Positions 16,691-26,590 of a DNA stretch of 61,170 nt are shown one piece after another. The DNA comes from an uncultured Lachnospiraceae bacterium (GTDB lineage: Bacteria; Bacillota; Clostridia; Lachnospirales; Lachnospiraceae). The notes under the pieces are model-generated. The model worked only from the letters and a program-made list of their open reading frames with translations, ran no database searches and had not been told where the DNA came from. The DNA is taken from positions 1-61,170 of the forward strand of contig CANOVJ010000018.1 in NCBI GenBank assembly GCA_947570615.1. Reading direction: 5' to 3'. The number at the start of each line of letters is the position of its first letter. The first letter of the stretch is position 1. The translations under genes and the position numbers were made by a program.

Positions 16691-17458
16691 ATGAATCAGT
16701 ATTTATCTTCTGCCAGCCTGAAAGCCATGGCCAGGGGGCAGCTGCTTGGAAAATACGGGACGGTGATCGGCGCTTATCTTCTGCATTTTCTCTGTATCGT
16801 TCCCGTCACCATGATCGCCTCGAGAGTAATCGGTACGGATTCCATAGGAAGCAGTCTGGTCTACTGTGCAGCCAGCTTCCTGATCAGCCTGCTGACAGGT
16901 TTTTTTCTGGCGGGGGAAGCGTTTATCTACTTAAAGATCGCCTGTGGGCAGATCCCTGCGGTGAGCGACCTGTTCCACTGTTTTCATGGAGACCAGTCAA
17001 AGGTGCTGCGGATCCAGTCCATTATGGCGGCAGCCTCTGTCCTGAGCTCCCTGCCCTCCATGATTGTGGGGAGCATCATGGGACGCTCTCTGCTGATCAT
17101 GGTGCTGGGAGGGCCTCCCACAGGCTCGCAGGCGCCTCTGTTTTTACTGTTCACAGTTTTCTATGTGGCGGGAACCGCCGTTATGATTTTCGTTCGCCTT
17201 CTGCTCTCGCAGGCCTACTACCTGATGCTGGATTTTCCGGAGTACACGGCTCCCCAGCTTGTGAGAATGAGCATCCGTCTGATGAAGGGGCATAAGGGAA
17301 GACTGTTTTACATCCAGCTCTCCTTCTTCCCCCTGATGATGCTGAGCATGTTCTCCTGCGGGATCGGGATGCTGTGGCTGCTGCCCTATATGGACGCCAC
17401 ATCGGCGAATTTTTATCTGGATCTGATCAGAAAAAGCAAGGGAAAAGCCGTCGATTAA
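16691..17458 (+). CDS. DUF975-family membrane protein
   Basis: This 255-residue integral membrane protein has about five hydrophobic segments. The N-terminal SLKAMARGQLLGKYGTVIGAYLL, the central amphipathic AFIYLKIACGQIPAVSDLFHCF and the YYLMLDFPEYTAPQLVRMSIRLMKGHKGRLFYIQLSF segment match DUF975, a Firmicute family of unknown role. The ATG at 16691 has GAGGAG nine bases upstream. The gene end overlaps the convergent prfB end by four bases, so no terminator fits between them. Confidence 0.85.
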   Translation: MNQYLSSASLKAMARGQLLGKYGTVIGAYLLHFLCIVPVTMIASRVIGTDSIGSSLVYCAASFLISLLTGFFLAGEAFIYLKIACGQIPAVSDLFHCFHGDQSKVLRIQSIMAAASVLSSLPSMIVGSIMGRSLLIMVLGGPPTGSQAPLFLLFTVFYVAGTAVMIFVRLLLSQAYYLMLDFPEYTAPQLVRMSIRLMKGHKGRLFYIQLSFFPLMMLSMFSCGIGMLWLLPYMDATSANFYLDLIRKSKGKAVD

Positions 17459-18574
17459 TTCGACGGCTCTTTTATACTGATCCACTTCAGATAGGCATTG
17501 ATAAAAAGATCAATCCCTCCATCCATCACCGCGTCCACGTTTCCTGTCTCCGCGCCGGTTCTGTGATCCTTCACCATAGTGTAGGGCTGCATCACATAGG
17601 AGCGGATCTGGTTGCCCCATCCGATCTCCTTCACCTCGCCCCGGATATCCGAAAGCTTCTCGGCGCTGGCCTCCTTTTTCAGCATATACAGCTTGGCCTT
17701 AAGCATCTGCATGGCCTTGTCCTTATTCTGGAACTGGGAGCGCTCATTCTGACACTGCACCACGATTCCGGTGGGAAGGTGGGTGATACGGATCGCCGAG
17801 GAGGTCTTGTTGATGTGCTGTCCTCCTGCGCCGCTGCTTCGATAGGTATCGATGCGCAGATCCTCGTCATTGATCTCCACGTCCAGGTCTTCCTCGATGT
17901 CGGGCATCACGTCCAGGGATACAAAGGAGGTCTGCCGCTTTCCCTGCGCGTTGAAAGGGGAAATCCTCACCAGACGGTGTACGCCCTTTTCGGATTTCAG
18001 ATAACCGTAGGCGTTGATCCCGTTTACCTGAAAGGTCACCGACTTGATTCCCGCCTCGTCCCCGTCCAGATAGTCCAGCACGTCCACGGCAAAGCCCCTG
18101 CGCTCAGCCCATCTGGTATACATACGGTAGAGCATGGCGCACCAGTCGCAGCTCTCCGTGCCGCCCGCCCCCGCGTTCAGCTTCAGGATCGCGCTGCTTG
18201 CGTCGTACTCATCGGAGAGCAGAGCGCTCACGCGCACCTGCTCAAAGTCTGCCACAAATTCATCCAGCTCCCTGCGGATATCCTCCGCGAGGGCGGCGTC
18301 CTCCTCCTCGTAGCCCATCTCGATCAGCGTCTCGATATCCTCGCAACGGGATTCCAGCCCCTGAACGGTCTCTACCGTATCCTTCAAATTCTTAAGCTCT
18401 TTCATCTTCTGGTTGGAAACGTCGGGATCGTCCCAGAACCCGGGAGCCTCCATTTCCCTCTCCAGCTCCTCGATTCTCTTTAACTTGTCTGCTAAGTTAA
18501 AGTGAATCCCTCACTTCCGCTAAAGGGCTTTTGTAAGTCTGGAGCTCAGACTTCATCTGGTCTAATTCTACCAC
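17455..18574 (-). CDS. prfB: Peptide chain release factor 2, expressed by programmed +1 frameshift
   Basis: RF2 releases peptides at UGA and UAA. The first 25 codons start at GTG 18574 (after AGAGGTGA) and read VVELDQMKSELQ... to VRDSL, where CTT is followed by an in-frame TAA at 18499-18497. Skipping one base continues as NLADKLKRIEELEREMEAP for 347 residues, giving 372 in total, the normal RF2 length. The RF2-type SPF tripeptide (ISPFNAQGKR) and the GGQ motif (SSGAGGQHINKTSSA) are both present. A shorter ORF starting at ATG 18453 is an artefact of ignoring the shift. Confidence 0.95.
18496..18512 (-). promoter_or_regulatory. prfB recoding site (CUU UAA C)
   Basis: The minus strand reads GTGAGGGATTCACTTTAAC: an internal Shine-Dalgarno-like GAGGG, a five-base spacer, the slippery CTT and the stop TAA followed by C. 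In most bacteria the stop at this site is UGA. Here it is UAA, which both RF1 and RF2 can read. Confidence 0.9.
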
Positions 18575-18681
18575 TTTGCGTTCACCTCTTTCCTTTTTGA
18601 AAAACAAGATTTATGGTTATTATAATCGGGCCGGAAAAAATTTTCCTGCCCGAAGCGCCCTCTGATCCGGCCGTCATTTTG

Positions 18682-21264
18682 TCATCCCCGGGCCGGAGCG
18701 CCCTTTCTGCCGCAGCACTGCTTGTATTTCTTCCCGCTGCCGCAGGGGCAGGGATCATTGGGATAAATCTTGGTGGAAGCGCGCTTCACCGGCGCTTTGG
18801 CCAGGGATTCGTCCTTGTTGGTTCCCGTCACCTTCGCCACCTGTTCTCTCTCCACCTTCTGCTCCACCCTTACGTGGAACAGGACTCTGACGGTCTCCTC
18901 ACAGATATTCCGGGTCATCTCGTCGAACATCTCATAGCCGCTGAGCTTGTACTCCACCAGCGGATCTCTCTGCCCGTAGGCCTGCAGGCCCACGCCCTGG
19001 CGGAGCTGCTCCATATCGTCGATATGATCCATCCATTTGCGGTCGATCACCTTGAGAAGAATGACACGCTCTAACTCCCGGATGGCCTCGATCTCAGGGA
19101 ACTCCGCCTCCTTGGACTCGTAAAGCTTTACGGCCTCCTCCTTGAGCTGCTGCTTTAAGGCGTTCTTCTTAGGGGTATTGATGCGGCCGCGGTTGACGGG
19201 CCGCAGGGGAATCGTGGGAAGAAGCAGGGTGTTGAGCTCCTCCAGATTCCAGTCGTCGTAATCCGTGTCGTCGCCGATCACGGTGTCCACCTCATTTTCA
19301 ACGATATCCGTGATCATCTTGTAGATGGCGTCCCTCATGCTCTCGCCATTTAAGACGCGGCGTCTCTCCTCATAGATGATCTCCCTCTGCTCGTTCATCA
19401 CCTGGTCGTACTCGAGCAGGTTCTTACGGATCCCGTAGTTGTTGTTCTCTATTTTCTTCTGGGCGTTCTCGATGGCATTGCTGAGCATCTTGTGCTCGAT
19501 CTCCTGATTCTCAGGGATGCCCAGGGCGTTGAACATATTGATCAGACGCTCGGAGCCGAACAGCCGCATGAGGTCGTCCTCCAGGGAAATATAAAATTTG
19601 GATTCCCCGGGATCTCCCTGACGTCCGGAACGTCCCCGCAGCTGATTGTCGATCCGCCTGGACTCGTGACGCTCGGTGCCGATAATCTTAAGACCGCCCG
19701 CCTCTCTGGAGAGATCGTCCAGCTTGATATCCGTACCGCGGCCGGCCATGTTGGTGGCGATGGTAACCGCCCCGTGAACGCCGGCGTCCGCCACGATCTC
19801 CGCCTCCAGCTCGTGGAACTTGGCGTTTAAAACCTTGTGGGGGATTCCCTGCTTCGTAAGAAGCCTGCTCAGCTCCTCGGAGGCCTCGATGGTGATGGTG
19901 CCAACCAGCACAGGCTGTCCCTTGGCGTGAGACTCCTTCACCGCCTCCACGATGGCGTAAAGCTTTTCCTTTCTGGTCTTGTAGACCGCGTCCTGATGAT
20001 CCTTTCTCGCCACCGGCCTGTTGGTGGGGATCTCAATCACATCCATCCCGTAAATATCGCGGAATTCTCTCTCCTCCGTGAGGGCCGTACCGGTCATGCC
20101 CGCTTTCTTCTCAAATTTATTAAAAAAGTTCTGGAATGTGATGGTCGCCAGGGTCTTGCTCTCCCGCTTCACCTTCACATGCTCCTTGGCCTCGATGGCC
20201 TGATGCAGACCGTCGGAGTAGCGTCTTCCCGGCATGATACGGCCGGTGAACTCATCCACGATCAGCACCTGCTCATCCTTCACCACATAGTCCTGATCCC
20301 GGAACATGAGGTTGTTTGCCCGAAGGGCCAGTATAATATTATGCTGGATCTCGATATTTTCGGGATCTGCAAGGTTTTCGATCTGGAAGAACTTCTCCAC
20401 CTTCCCCACGCCCTGGGCGGTGAGATTGACCACCTTGTCCTTTTCATTGACGATGAAATCCCCGGTCTCCTCTCTCTCCACACCCATGATGGCGTCCATT
20501 TTGGTGAGCTCCTGCATGTCCTCGCCGCGCTTTAACTGTTTGGCAAGCACGTCGCAGACCTCGTAGAGCCGGGTGGATTTTCCGCTCTGACCGGATATGA
20601 TCAGGGGCGTCCTGGCCTCGTCGATGAGAACCGAGTCCACCTCGTCGATGATGGCGTAATGCAGAGGCCGCAGCACAAGCTGTTCCTTATAGATCACCAT
20701 GTTGTCCCGCAGATAGTCAAAGCCAAGCTCATTGTTGGTGACATAGGTGATATCGCATCCATAGGCCGCTCTTCTCTCGTCGGACTTCATACTGTTTAAG
20801 ACCACACCCACGCTCAGCCCCAGGAATTTGTAGATCTCTCCCATCCACTCTGAGTCACGTTTGGCCAGATAATCGTTGACAGTGACCACGCATACCCCTT
20901 TTCCCTCCAGCGCATTGAGGTAGGCGGGCAGGGTCGCCACCTGGGTTTTTCCTTCTCCGGTTTTCATTTCCGCGATACGGCCCTGGTGTAAGATGATACC
21001 GCCGATCAGCTGCACCCGGTAGTGCTCCGTGTTGAGCACCCGGCGGGCTGCCTCTCTCGTGACCGCAAATGCCTCCGGCAGCAAATCATCCAGGGTTTCC
21101 CCTTCCGTCAGACGCCTTTTAAATTCCTCCGTTTTCGCCGCAAGCTCCGCATCCGACAGGGCCTGCATGGATGGCCGTAAATCCTCGATCTGCTGAACGA
21201 GCCCTTCGATCCGTTTCAGCTCTCTTTCGCTATGGGTACCAAATACCTTCTGGATTAGATTCAT
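18682..21264 (-). CDS. secA: Protein translocase ATPase SecA
   Basis: This 860-residue motor drives preproteins through SecYEG. It has nucleotide-binding fold 1 with the Walker A region [21 protein letters not shown], the [19 protein letters not shown] motif, the preprotein cross-linking domain, NBF2 with [12 protein letters not shown] and [13 protein letters not shown], the helical scaffold and wing domains, and a C-terminal zinc-binding tail [13 protein letters not shown]. The start at 21264 has GGAGG six bases upstream; the open frame to 21351 lacks family similarity. Confidence 0.97.
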   Translation of the reverse strand: MNLIQKVFGTHSERELKRIEGLVQQIEDLRPSMQALSDAELAAKTEEFKRRLTEGETLDDLLPEAFAVTREAARRVLNTEHYRVQLIGGIILHQGRIAEMKTGEGKTQVATLPAYLNALEGKGVCVVTVNDYLAKRDSEWMGEIYKFLGLSVGVVLNSMKSDERRAAYGCDITYVTNNELGFDYLRDNMVIYKEQLVLRPLHYAIIDEVDSVLIDEARTPLIISGQSGKSTRLYEVCDVLAKQLKRGEDMQELTKMDAIMGVEREETGDFIVNEKDKVVNLTAQGVGKVEKFFQIENLADPENIEIQHNIILALRANNLMFRDQDYVVKDEQVLIVDEFTGRIMPGRRYSDGLHQAIEAKEHVKVKRESKTLATITFQNFFNKFEKKAGMTGTALTEEREFRDIYGMDVIEIPTNRPVARKDHQDAVYKTRKEKLYAIVEAVKESHAKGQPVLVGTITIEASEELSRLLTKQGIPHKVLNAKFHELEAEIVADAGVHGAVTIATNMAGRGTDIKLDDLSREAGGLKIIGTERHESRRIDNQLRGRSGRQGDPGESKFYISLEDDLMRLFGSERLINMFNALGIPENQEIEHKMLSNAIENAQKKIENNNYGIRKNLLEYDQVMNEQREIIYEERRRVLNGESMRDAIYKMITDIVENEVDTVIGDDTDYDDWNLEELNTLLLPTIPLRPVNRGRINTPKKNALKQQLKEEAVKLYESKEAEFPEIEAIRELERVILLKVIDRKWMDHIDDMEQLRQGVGLQAYGQRDPLVEYKLSGYEMFDEMTRNICEETVRVLFHVRVEQKVEREQVAKVTGTNKDESLAKAPVKRASTKIYPNDPCPCGSGKKYKQCCGRKGAPARG

Positions 21265-21366
21265 TTTGATCCTCCACACCGCGTTCTTCGCGGCTGTTCC
21301 CGGGGCGCATGGGCCGGGGAATCCCTTTTCAGACACGCTCTGAGCGCGCAAAAAACTTTAAACCTT

Positions 21367-21395
21367 ATTGTAACAGATTTGAGGCGGGGATTCAA
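21367..21395 (-). promoter_or_regulatory. secA promoter
   Basis: TTGAAT (21395-21390), 17 bp, TACAAT (21372-21367) on the minus strand, about 100 bp before the secA ATG. Confidence 0.65.
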
Positions 21396-21433
21396 CTGTT
21401 AAGAAAAAAACATATCGGAGCCCCGGGGCGTTC

Positions 21434-21462
21434 TTAACAGCGTCGCGGTTTTGTGGTATACT
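21434..21462 (+). promoter_or_regulatory. Promoter of the kinase-regulator genes
   Basis: TTAACA (21434-21439), 17 bp, TATACT (21457-21462), 65 bp before the histidine kinase ATG. Confidence 0.6.
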
Positions 21463-21527
21463 CGAAAGGGCATACCGGATTTGGTAGCGCTCTTACAGAA
21501 GAAACGTCGCAAAAGGTCAGGTAATTT

Positions 21528-23296
21528 ATGAGGAAACTGCTGCGCAAAAGAAAAGCGCTTTTTTTCAAAATATGGCTCTCCATCGTGCTGATCAGTATCG
21601 TGCTCTTCGCGGCAATGAATCTGATCTGGTACAAAAATACCAGCGATATCATCTACAGAAACGAGATGCAGTCTGCGTCCAGCCTGCTCTACCAGCTCAA
21701 CATGCGGATCGAGAATATCTTTAACTCCATCAATATCAATTCCTATTCCTTTCTTTTCGACTCGGACGTCAGGAACATGCTCAGCGTTCCGCCCCGGGAC
21801 GAGGATACGCGGCGCGCAAATGAGCAGTATATCCGCGATATTTTCCGGCAGATGAAAAAGAACACCACCATGATCTGCAGCCTGGAGTTTGTGGGGAGAT
21901 ACTACGACATCTCCTCCGAGACGGACCGGTCGGCGGTGGATTTCGACAGGCTCCGGCAGTATGACTGGTACCGGGAATTTTCGGACTATTATGTGGATCT
22001 GGTCACCCCGGTTTACAGAAACCAGTACATCGAAAAATACAATACCCGGGTGATCGGGTGGGCCCGGAAGATCTCCGGCAGCGAAACCAACAACACCATC
22101 GGCACCTTTCTCATCGAGATCTCCTACCCCGGCATCGAGAACGTGATGAGGGAGGCCATGGAGAAGTCCGGGAACCGGATTCTGGTTTTCGACAAAAGGG
22201 GAAACCTCTTTTTTCATCCCGGCGGCTCCGGGGACATAACCGTTTCCGGCGGGGAGACAGCTGCGCTGATGCAGAGGGTGAAATCCGGAGAGGACGCGTT
22301 CCTTTTTGAGGAGCAGGGAACAGAGTACGCCTGTCTGGTGGAGCGCTCGGCGGCCTCCGGATGGTACATCGTGATGATGGTCAACCGGCAGGAGCTTCTG
22401 GACTCCACCCGCGCTTCCGTGCGCCAGAGCCTGCTCCTTACCCTGTTCATCGCCCTGCTCTCCTTCGCGGTGGCCTACATGCTTTCCCGGTACATCACAA
22501 GGCCCATCCACCAGCTGGCGGATACCATGAAGCTGGTGGAGAATAACCGGCTGGACGTGGCGGTTCCGGTGGACGGCTCTGTGGCGGAAGCGGAGATCCT
22601 CTCCCGGGGCTTTAACAAGATGCTCTCCCACATCCGGAATCTGATCGGGGATATCCGCCGGGAGGAGCAGGAGAAGAACGCCATCGAGATCAAAATGCTC
22701 CAGGCCCAGATCAACCCTCATTTTCTCTACAACATCCTGAACGTGATCCGCTGGAAAGCCGCCATGCACGGGGAGGAGACCATCAGCTCCATGCTCCTGT
22801 CCCTGATCCGGCTTCTGGAGTTCAGCGGAAAAAAGACCGACGTCTTCGTCACCATCGAGAAGGAGCTGGAGCACGCGGCCAGCTATATCAGCCTGATCCA
22901 GTATCAGTATGAGGACGACTTTGAGGTGGTCTACGACGTGGATCCCGACGCCCTCCCCTGCTACACCGTAAAATTCATCCTGCAGCCCCTGCTGGAAAAC
23001 GCGGTGTTCCACGGGATCGAGCCCCTGGAGGACAAGGGGCGGATCGGCCTGTCCATCCGCCGCAGAAAAGACGGGATCTCCTTCACAATAGAGGACAACG
23101 GCGTGGGAATGCCCGAGGAGGTTCAGCATGATGTCTCCGCCTTTCGGGGCCTGGGCCTTTTCAACGTCAGCGAACGCCTGAAAAAGCATTACGGGGAGGG
23201 CCCGCCCTGCACATCGAGAGTCAGGAGGGCGTGGGAACCAGAATATCGTTTACAATTCCTGTGGTCTGTCACAGTAAGTCCGGGGAGGAGGTGTGA
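21528..23296 (+). CDS. YesM-type sensor histidine kinase, frameshifted near the C-terminus
   Basis: The protein has an N-terminal membrane helix (about 13-33), a large extracellular sensor (34-305), a second helix (about 308-328), a HAMP domain, the His_kinase motif NPHFLYNILNVIRWKAAMHG with the phospho-acceptor His, and a GHKL ATPase domain with ENAVFHGIEP and EDNGVGMP. After GLGLFNVSERLKKHYGEG the frame breaks near 23200. As written, translation runs to 23303 with an unrelated tail. Restoring one base gives PALHIESQEGVGTRISFTIPV and a stop at 23294-23296, the standard ending. The regulator gene follows with four bases between. Confidence 0.9.
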
Positions 23297-23299
23297 TCT

Positions 23300-24856
23300 G
23301 TGATAAAAGTTTTGCTGGTGGACGACGAACCCATTTTCCGGATGGGCCTTCGGTCCGGGATCGCCTGGGAGGAGGAGGGCTGTGAGATCGTGGGGGAGGC
23401 CAAAAACGGGGAGGAGGCCCTGCTCCTGATCGACGAAAAAAAGCCCGATCTGGTGCTCCTGGATCTGAAGATGCCCAAGATGGACGGAATCGAAGTGCTC
23501 AGACGGATGAAAGGCAGGGAGGGCGGGCCAAAATTCATCGTGCTGAGCTGCTTCAATGAATACGAGTATGTCCGGGAGGCCATGAAGCTGGGGGCCTGCG
23601 ACTATCTTTTCAAGCCTCTCATGGAGGGGAAGGATATCGCCGCGGCCGTTCACGAGATCACCAAAAACATGCCCCACTCCGACGCCGCGGACCGCAACGC
23701 CCGGATCAGCCTTCTGCTGGAGGGCCTTCTCACGCAGCCGGATCCCGCCGGGGAAAAAACGCAGGCGCTGCTGACGCTGTGCCCCGCCCTGGAGAACGCT
23801 CCTTATTTTGCGCTGGCCGTGAAAATTCCCGGCAGCGCATGCGACGACCGCAAAAAGGAGGCCCTGCTTACGCTGTGCAGGAGCATCCTGATCCGGTGCT
23901 TCGACGACGGCTGGCCGCCTCTTTTCACAGAACGGGAGCAGACGCTGTACGGCCTGTTCCCTGCGTCCGCCGGGGAAGGGACGGGCTCTTTTCCCAAAAG
24001 AAAGCTGCTCCTGAAAAAGATCCGGGAGTACGTGGAGCACCCCGTCCGGATCGGCTGTTCCCAGGCGATGGGGGATCCCTCCCGTCTGCGGGAGGCGCTC
24101 GCGCAGGCCGACGCCGCGCTGTCCATGCACTTCTTTTCCTGCTATTCCCGCAGCGGGGAGGAGTTTCTGGAATTCTGCCCCCGGCAGACCCAAAGCCAGG
24201 ATCTCTCCCCGCTCTTTGAAAGGGAGCTGAACATCATCTCGGAGGCGTTCGGGGCCGGCCGGCTGGACGAGATCCGGGAGGCGCTGATGGAAATCTGCCG
24301 CGCCATCCTCTCCCGGAAGCTGTTCTGCGAAAAGGATTTTCGCCACATGCTGGCCGAGAGCATCATCGGCAATATGCGTCTCTATCAGTGCCGGGATCTC
24401 ATGGAAAAGCTGGTGATGGAGGAGTACAATGTGATCTCAGAGCTGTACCATCAGGAAACCATGGAGGATACCTGCAACTATTACCTGGAGCTGCTGGAGC
24501 GGATTTTCGACCTGATGCGCCAGAGTCTCTACGGCAATTCCCACGCCGACACCATCCAGAATGCCCTGGCGTACATGGAAGCCCATTTCTCCGAAAAGAT
24601 TTCCCTCTCCGATATCGCCCGCAGGGCGGGGATGAGCGAAAAATATTTCTGCCGTCTGTTCCGGGAGCAGACCGGAGACACCTTCGTGGGCTCCCTGACC
24701 GCCATCCGCATCCGGGCGGCGGAAAAGCTGCTGGCACAGACAAACCTGAAAACCTACGAGGTCGCCCAGCAGGCCGGATTCGGAGACTACCGCCACTTCT
24801 GCAAGACCTTCAAGCGGCTCACCGGCAAGACCCCCACCGAGGTCCGAACGGGATAA
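23300..24856 (+). CDS. YesN-type response regulator with AraC DNA-binding domain
   Basis: This 518-residue protein has an N-terminal receiver domain (DDEPIFRMG, phospho-acceptor Asp in LVLLDLKMPKMDGIEV, Lys in DYLFKPL), a long helical linker and a C-terminal AraC domain with two helix-turn-helix units (ISLSDIARRAGMSEKYFCRLFREQTG and TYEVAQQAGFGDYRHFCKTFKRLTG). It starts at GTG with GGGGAGGAGG six to ten bases upstream, inside the kinase end, so the pair is coupled. It should activate the binding-protein/permease genes just downstream. Confidence 0.94.
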   Translation: MIKVLLVDDEPIFRMGLRSGIAWEEEGCEIVGEAKNGEEALLLIDEKKPDLVLLDLKMPKMDGIEVLRRMKGREGGPKFIVLSCFNEYEYVREAMKLGACDYLFKPLMEGKDIAAAVHEITKNMPHSDAADRNARISLLLEGLLTQPDPAGEKTQALLTLCPALENAPYFALAVKIPGSACDDRKKEALLTLCRSILIRCFDDGWPPLFTEREQTLYGLFPASAGEGTGSFPKRKLLLKKIREYVEHPVRIGCSQAMGDPSRLREALAQADAALSMHFFSCYSRSGEEFLEFCPRQTQSQDLSPLFERELNIISEAFGAGRLDEIREALMEICRAILSRKLFCEKDFRHMLAESIIGNMRLYQCRDLMEKLVMEEYNVISELYHQETMEDTCNYYLELLERIFDLMRQSLYGNSHADTIQNALAYMEAHFSEKISLSDIARRAGMSEKYFCRLFREQTGDTFVGSLTAIRIRAAEKLLAQTNLKTYEVAQQAGFGDYRHFCKTFKRLTGKTPTEVRTG

Positions 24857-24921
24857 CCCGGTCAGAAGCTACAATCCCACACCAGAAGCGAAAATATGAC
24901 ACAGAAAAAATCCTTCCAGAG

Positions 24922-24960
24922 AGAAACTTCGATTATCCGACACAAAAATGCGAAGTTTCT
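24922..24960 (+). terminator. Inverted repeat between the regulator and binding-protein genes
   Basis: A perfect 10-bp inverted repeat, AGAAACTTCG (24922-24931) and CGAAGTTTCT (24951-24960), with a 19-base gap, is followed by TTCTGTTTCTTTT. It could be an intrinsic terminator or, since it lies just upstream of the next promoter, a regulator-binding site. Confidence 0.5.
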
Positions 24961-24963
24961 TTC

Positions 24964-24992
24964 TGTTTCTTTTGGGGAATCCTTTCTATAAT
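24964..24992 (+). promoter_or_regulatory. Promoter of the binding-protein gene, weak -35
   Basis: TATAAT at 24987-24992 has only TGTTTC at the -35 position 17 bp upstream. A strong -10 with a poor -35 fits an activator-dependent promoter such as one controlled by the adjacent AraC-type regulator. Confidence 0.5.
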
Positions 24993-25050
24993 AAACACAC
25001 TCGGACTCCGTCCGGGAAAAATCATTGCGACGAAAGAAGGAGGATGCAGA

Positions 25051-26411
25051 ATGAAAAAGAAAAAAGCAGCCAGATTGCTGGCGCTGGCTCTGACAGGTAT
25101 GATGGTCCTGTCAGGATGCGGAGGAACGGGCGGTTCCGGTTCAGACGCCGGGAACAGCTCCCAGCCCGCGGCAGATACCACCACAGACACCGGGGCAAAG
25201 GCCGATACCGATACGGCTTCTGACGGCGGAGAGACGGCAGGGGATACCGCCGCTTCCGGCGAAAAAACCGTGATCAATTTTTACTACTGGGACGAGGGCC
25301 AGAAGGGCGGTATGGACGAGCTGATCTCTCTCTTCGAGGCTTCTCAGGACGAAGTGGTAGTGGAATCCACCATCGTTCCCTGGGGCGAATACTGGACCAA
25401 GCTCCAGACCGCGCTTCCCACGGGGACAGGCCGGATGTGTTCTGGATGAACATGTATGCCCCCGACTACATCAACGCAGGCCTGCTTCTGGATCTGTCAG
25501 AGGGACTTAAGAGCGCCGGCTTTGACGAGTCCAAATATCCTGCGGCCGTGTTGGAGATGTACACGAAGGACAGTAAAATTTATGGCGTCCCGAAGGATTA
25601 CGACGGAACGGCGATCTACTACAACAAGGCTATCTTCGACGAGATGGAGGTAGAGTACCCGCAGCCCGGATGGACCTGGGACGATCTGCTGGAAAAAGCC
25701 CAGGCGCTTACCAATGAAAATCATTATGGATTCGCATCCCGTTCCAGCGGGAACTCCGGTTATCAGAATTTTGTATTCCAGAACGGCGGCAGCTTCCTGG
25801 ACGAGAACCAGATGCCACTGGTAAACGGCCCCGAGGTGGCAGAAGCGCTGCAGTTTATGCACGATCTGATGTATAAGTACAAGGTTTCCCCTACCGGAAG
25901 CGAACAGCTTGAGTTCCAGCCCACAGACATGTTTATTTCCGGACAGGTCGCCATGATCACGGACGGCTCCTGGATGCTCACGCAGTACAATGAGGCGATG
26001 GGCGCCGACTGCCAGCTGGCAGAGCTTCCGATCCAGAAATGTCAGGGAGCGACCACCCATGGTCTCGCCTATTCTGTGGCAGCAAACAGCAGCAATAAGG
26101 AAGCGGCTCTGAAGTTCGTGGCGTTCGCCGCCACAAAGGAAGCGCAGGAGGTAACTGCCCAGGCGGCCATTCCGGCGTACGAGGGAGCCTCCGAGATATG
26201 GAAGACGCTGTATCCGGATCAGGATGTTCAGATTCTGCTGGATTCCGTAGATTACGCTTCTCCCAACCCTTATTACGCAAATAACAACTCAGAAACCGCA
26301 CAGATTTTTACCGATATGATCGCCACCATCTGGGTGGATGAGAACGCGGACATTCAGGCCATGCTGGATGAAGCGCAGGCAAAAATGACGGAGACTGCAA
26401 GTAAAGAATAA
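25051..26411 (+). pseudogene. Sugar ABC transporter substrate-binding lipoprotein, single frameshift
   Basis: The N-terminal part starts after AAGGAGG with a lipoprotein signal (MKKKKAARLLALALTGMM, lipobox LSGC), a linker rich in Thr, Ser, Gly and Asp, and then the binding fold INFYYWDEGQKGGMDELISLF. The frame breaks at about 25431, after LPTGTG. Adding one base gives LPTGTGPDVFWMNMYAPDY, and the rest runs to 26411 as a normal family 1 extracellular binding protein with KDYDGTAIYYNKAIFDE and GSWMLTQYNEAMG. It would deliver an oligosaccharide to the two permeases downstream. Whether the break is real or a read error cannot be told from the sequence. Confidence 0.9.
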
Positions 26412-26428
26412 GCAGAAGAATACAGTCT

Positions 26429-26452
26429 GGGGGCCGCCGGTTTTCGGCCCCC
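26429..26452 (+). terminator. Attenuating hairpin after the binding-protein gene
   Basis: GGGGGCCG pairs with CGGCCCCC and is followed by TTTCTGATTT. A partial terminator here would raise binding-protein expression above that of the permeases, as is usual in such operons. Confidence 0.7.
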
Positions 26453-26590
26453 TTTCTGATTTAACCGGCTGTGCGCGCAGGGCAGGAGCTCTGTTATCCC
26501 GCGCCCTCTGCGGGGATGATCCGGGGAGATATGCGTTCTTCCTCTCCCTCCGACGCGCATGCCGGAGCACACAGACAGGAGCAAAACAAT

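Noticed and set aside
17455-18453. RF2 starting at ATG 18453
   Set aside because: It would lose the first 40 residues of domain 1; the upstream zero-frame segment and slippery stop show the gene is expressed by frameshifting.
18619-18647. prfB promoter with TATAAT at 18624-18619
   Set aside because: No acceptable -35 is present at 16-18 bp; prfB may be read from secA instead, so I did not list it as a feature.
21399-23189. 596-codon open frame opposite the histidine kinase
   Set aside because: It is an antisense frame of a GC-rich gene: no ribosome site, low-complexity His/Pro/Gly/Val-rich product without a family pattern, while the plus strand encodes a clear kinase.
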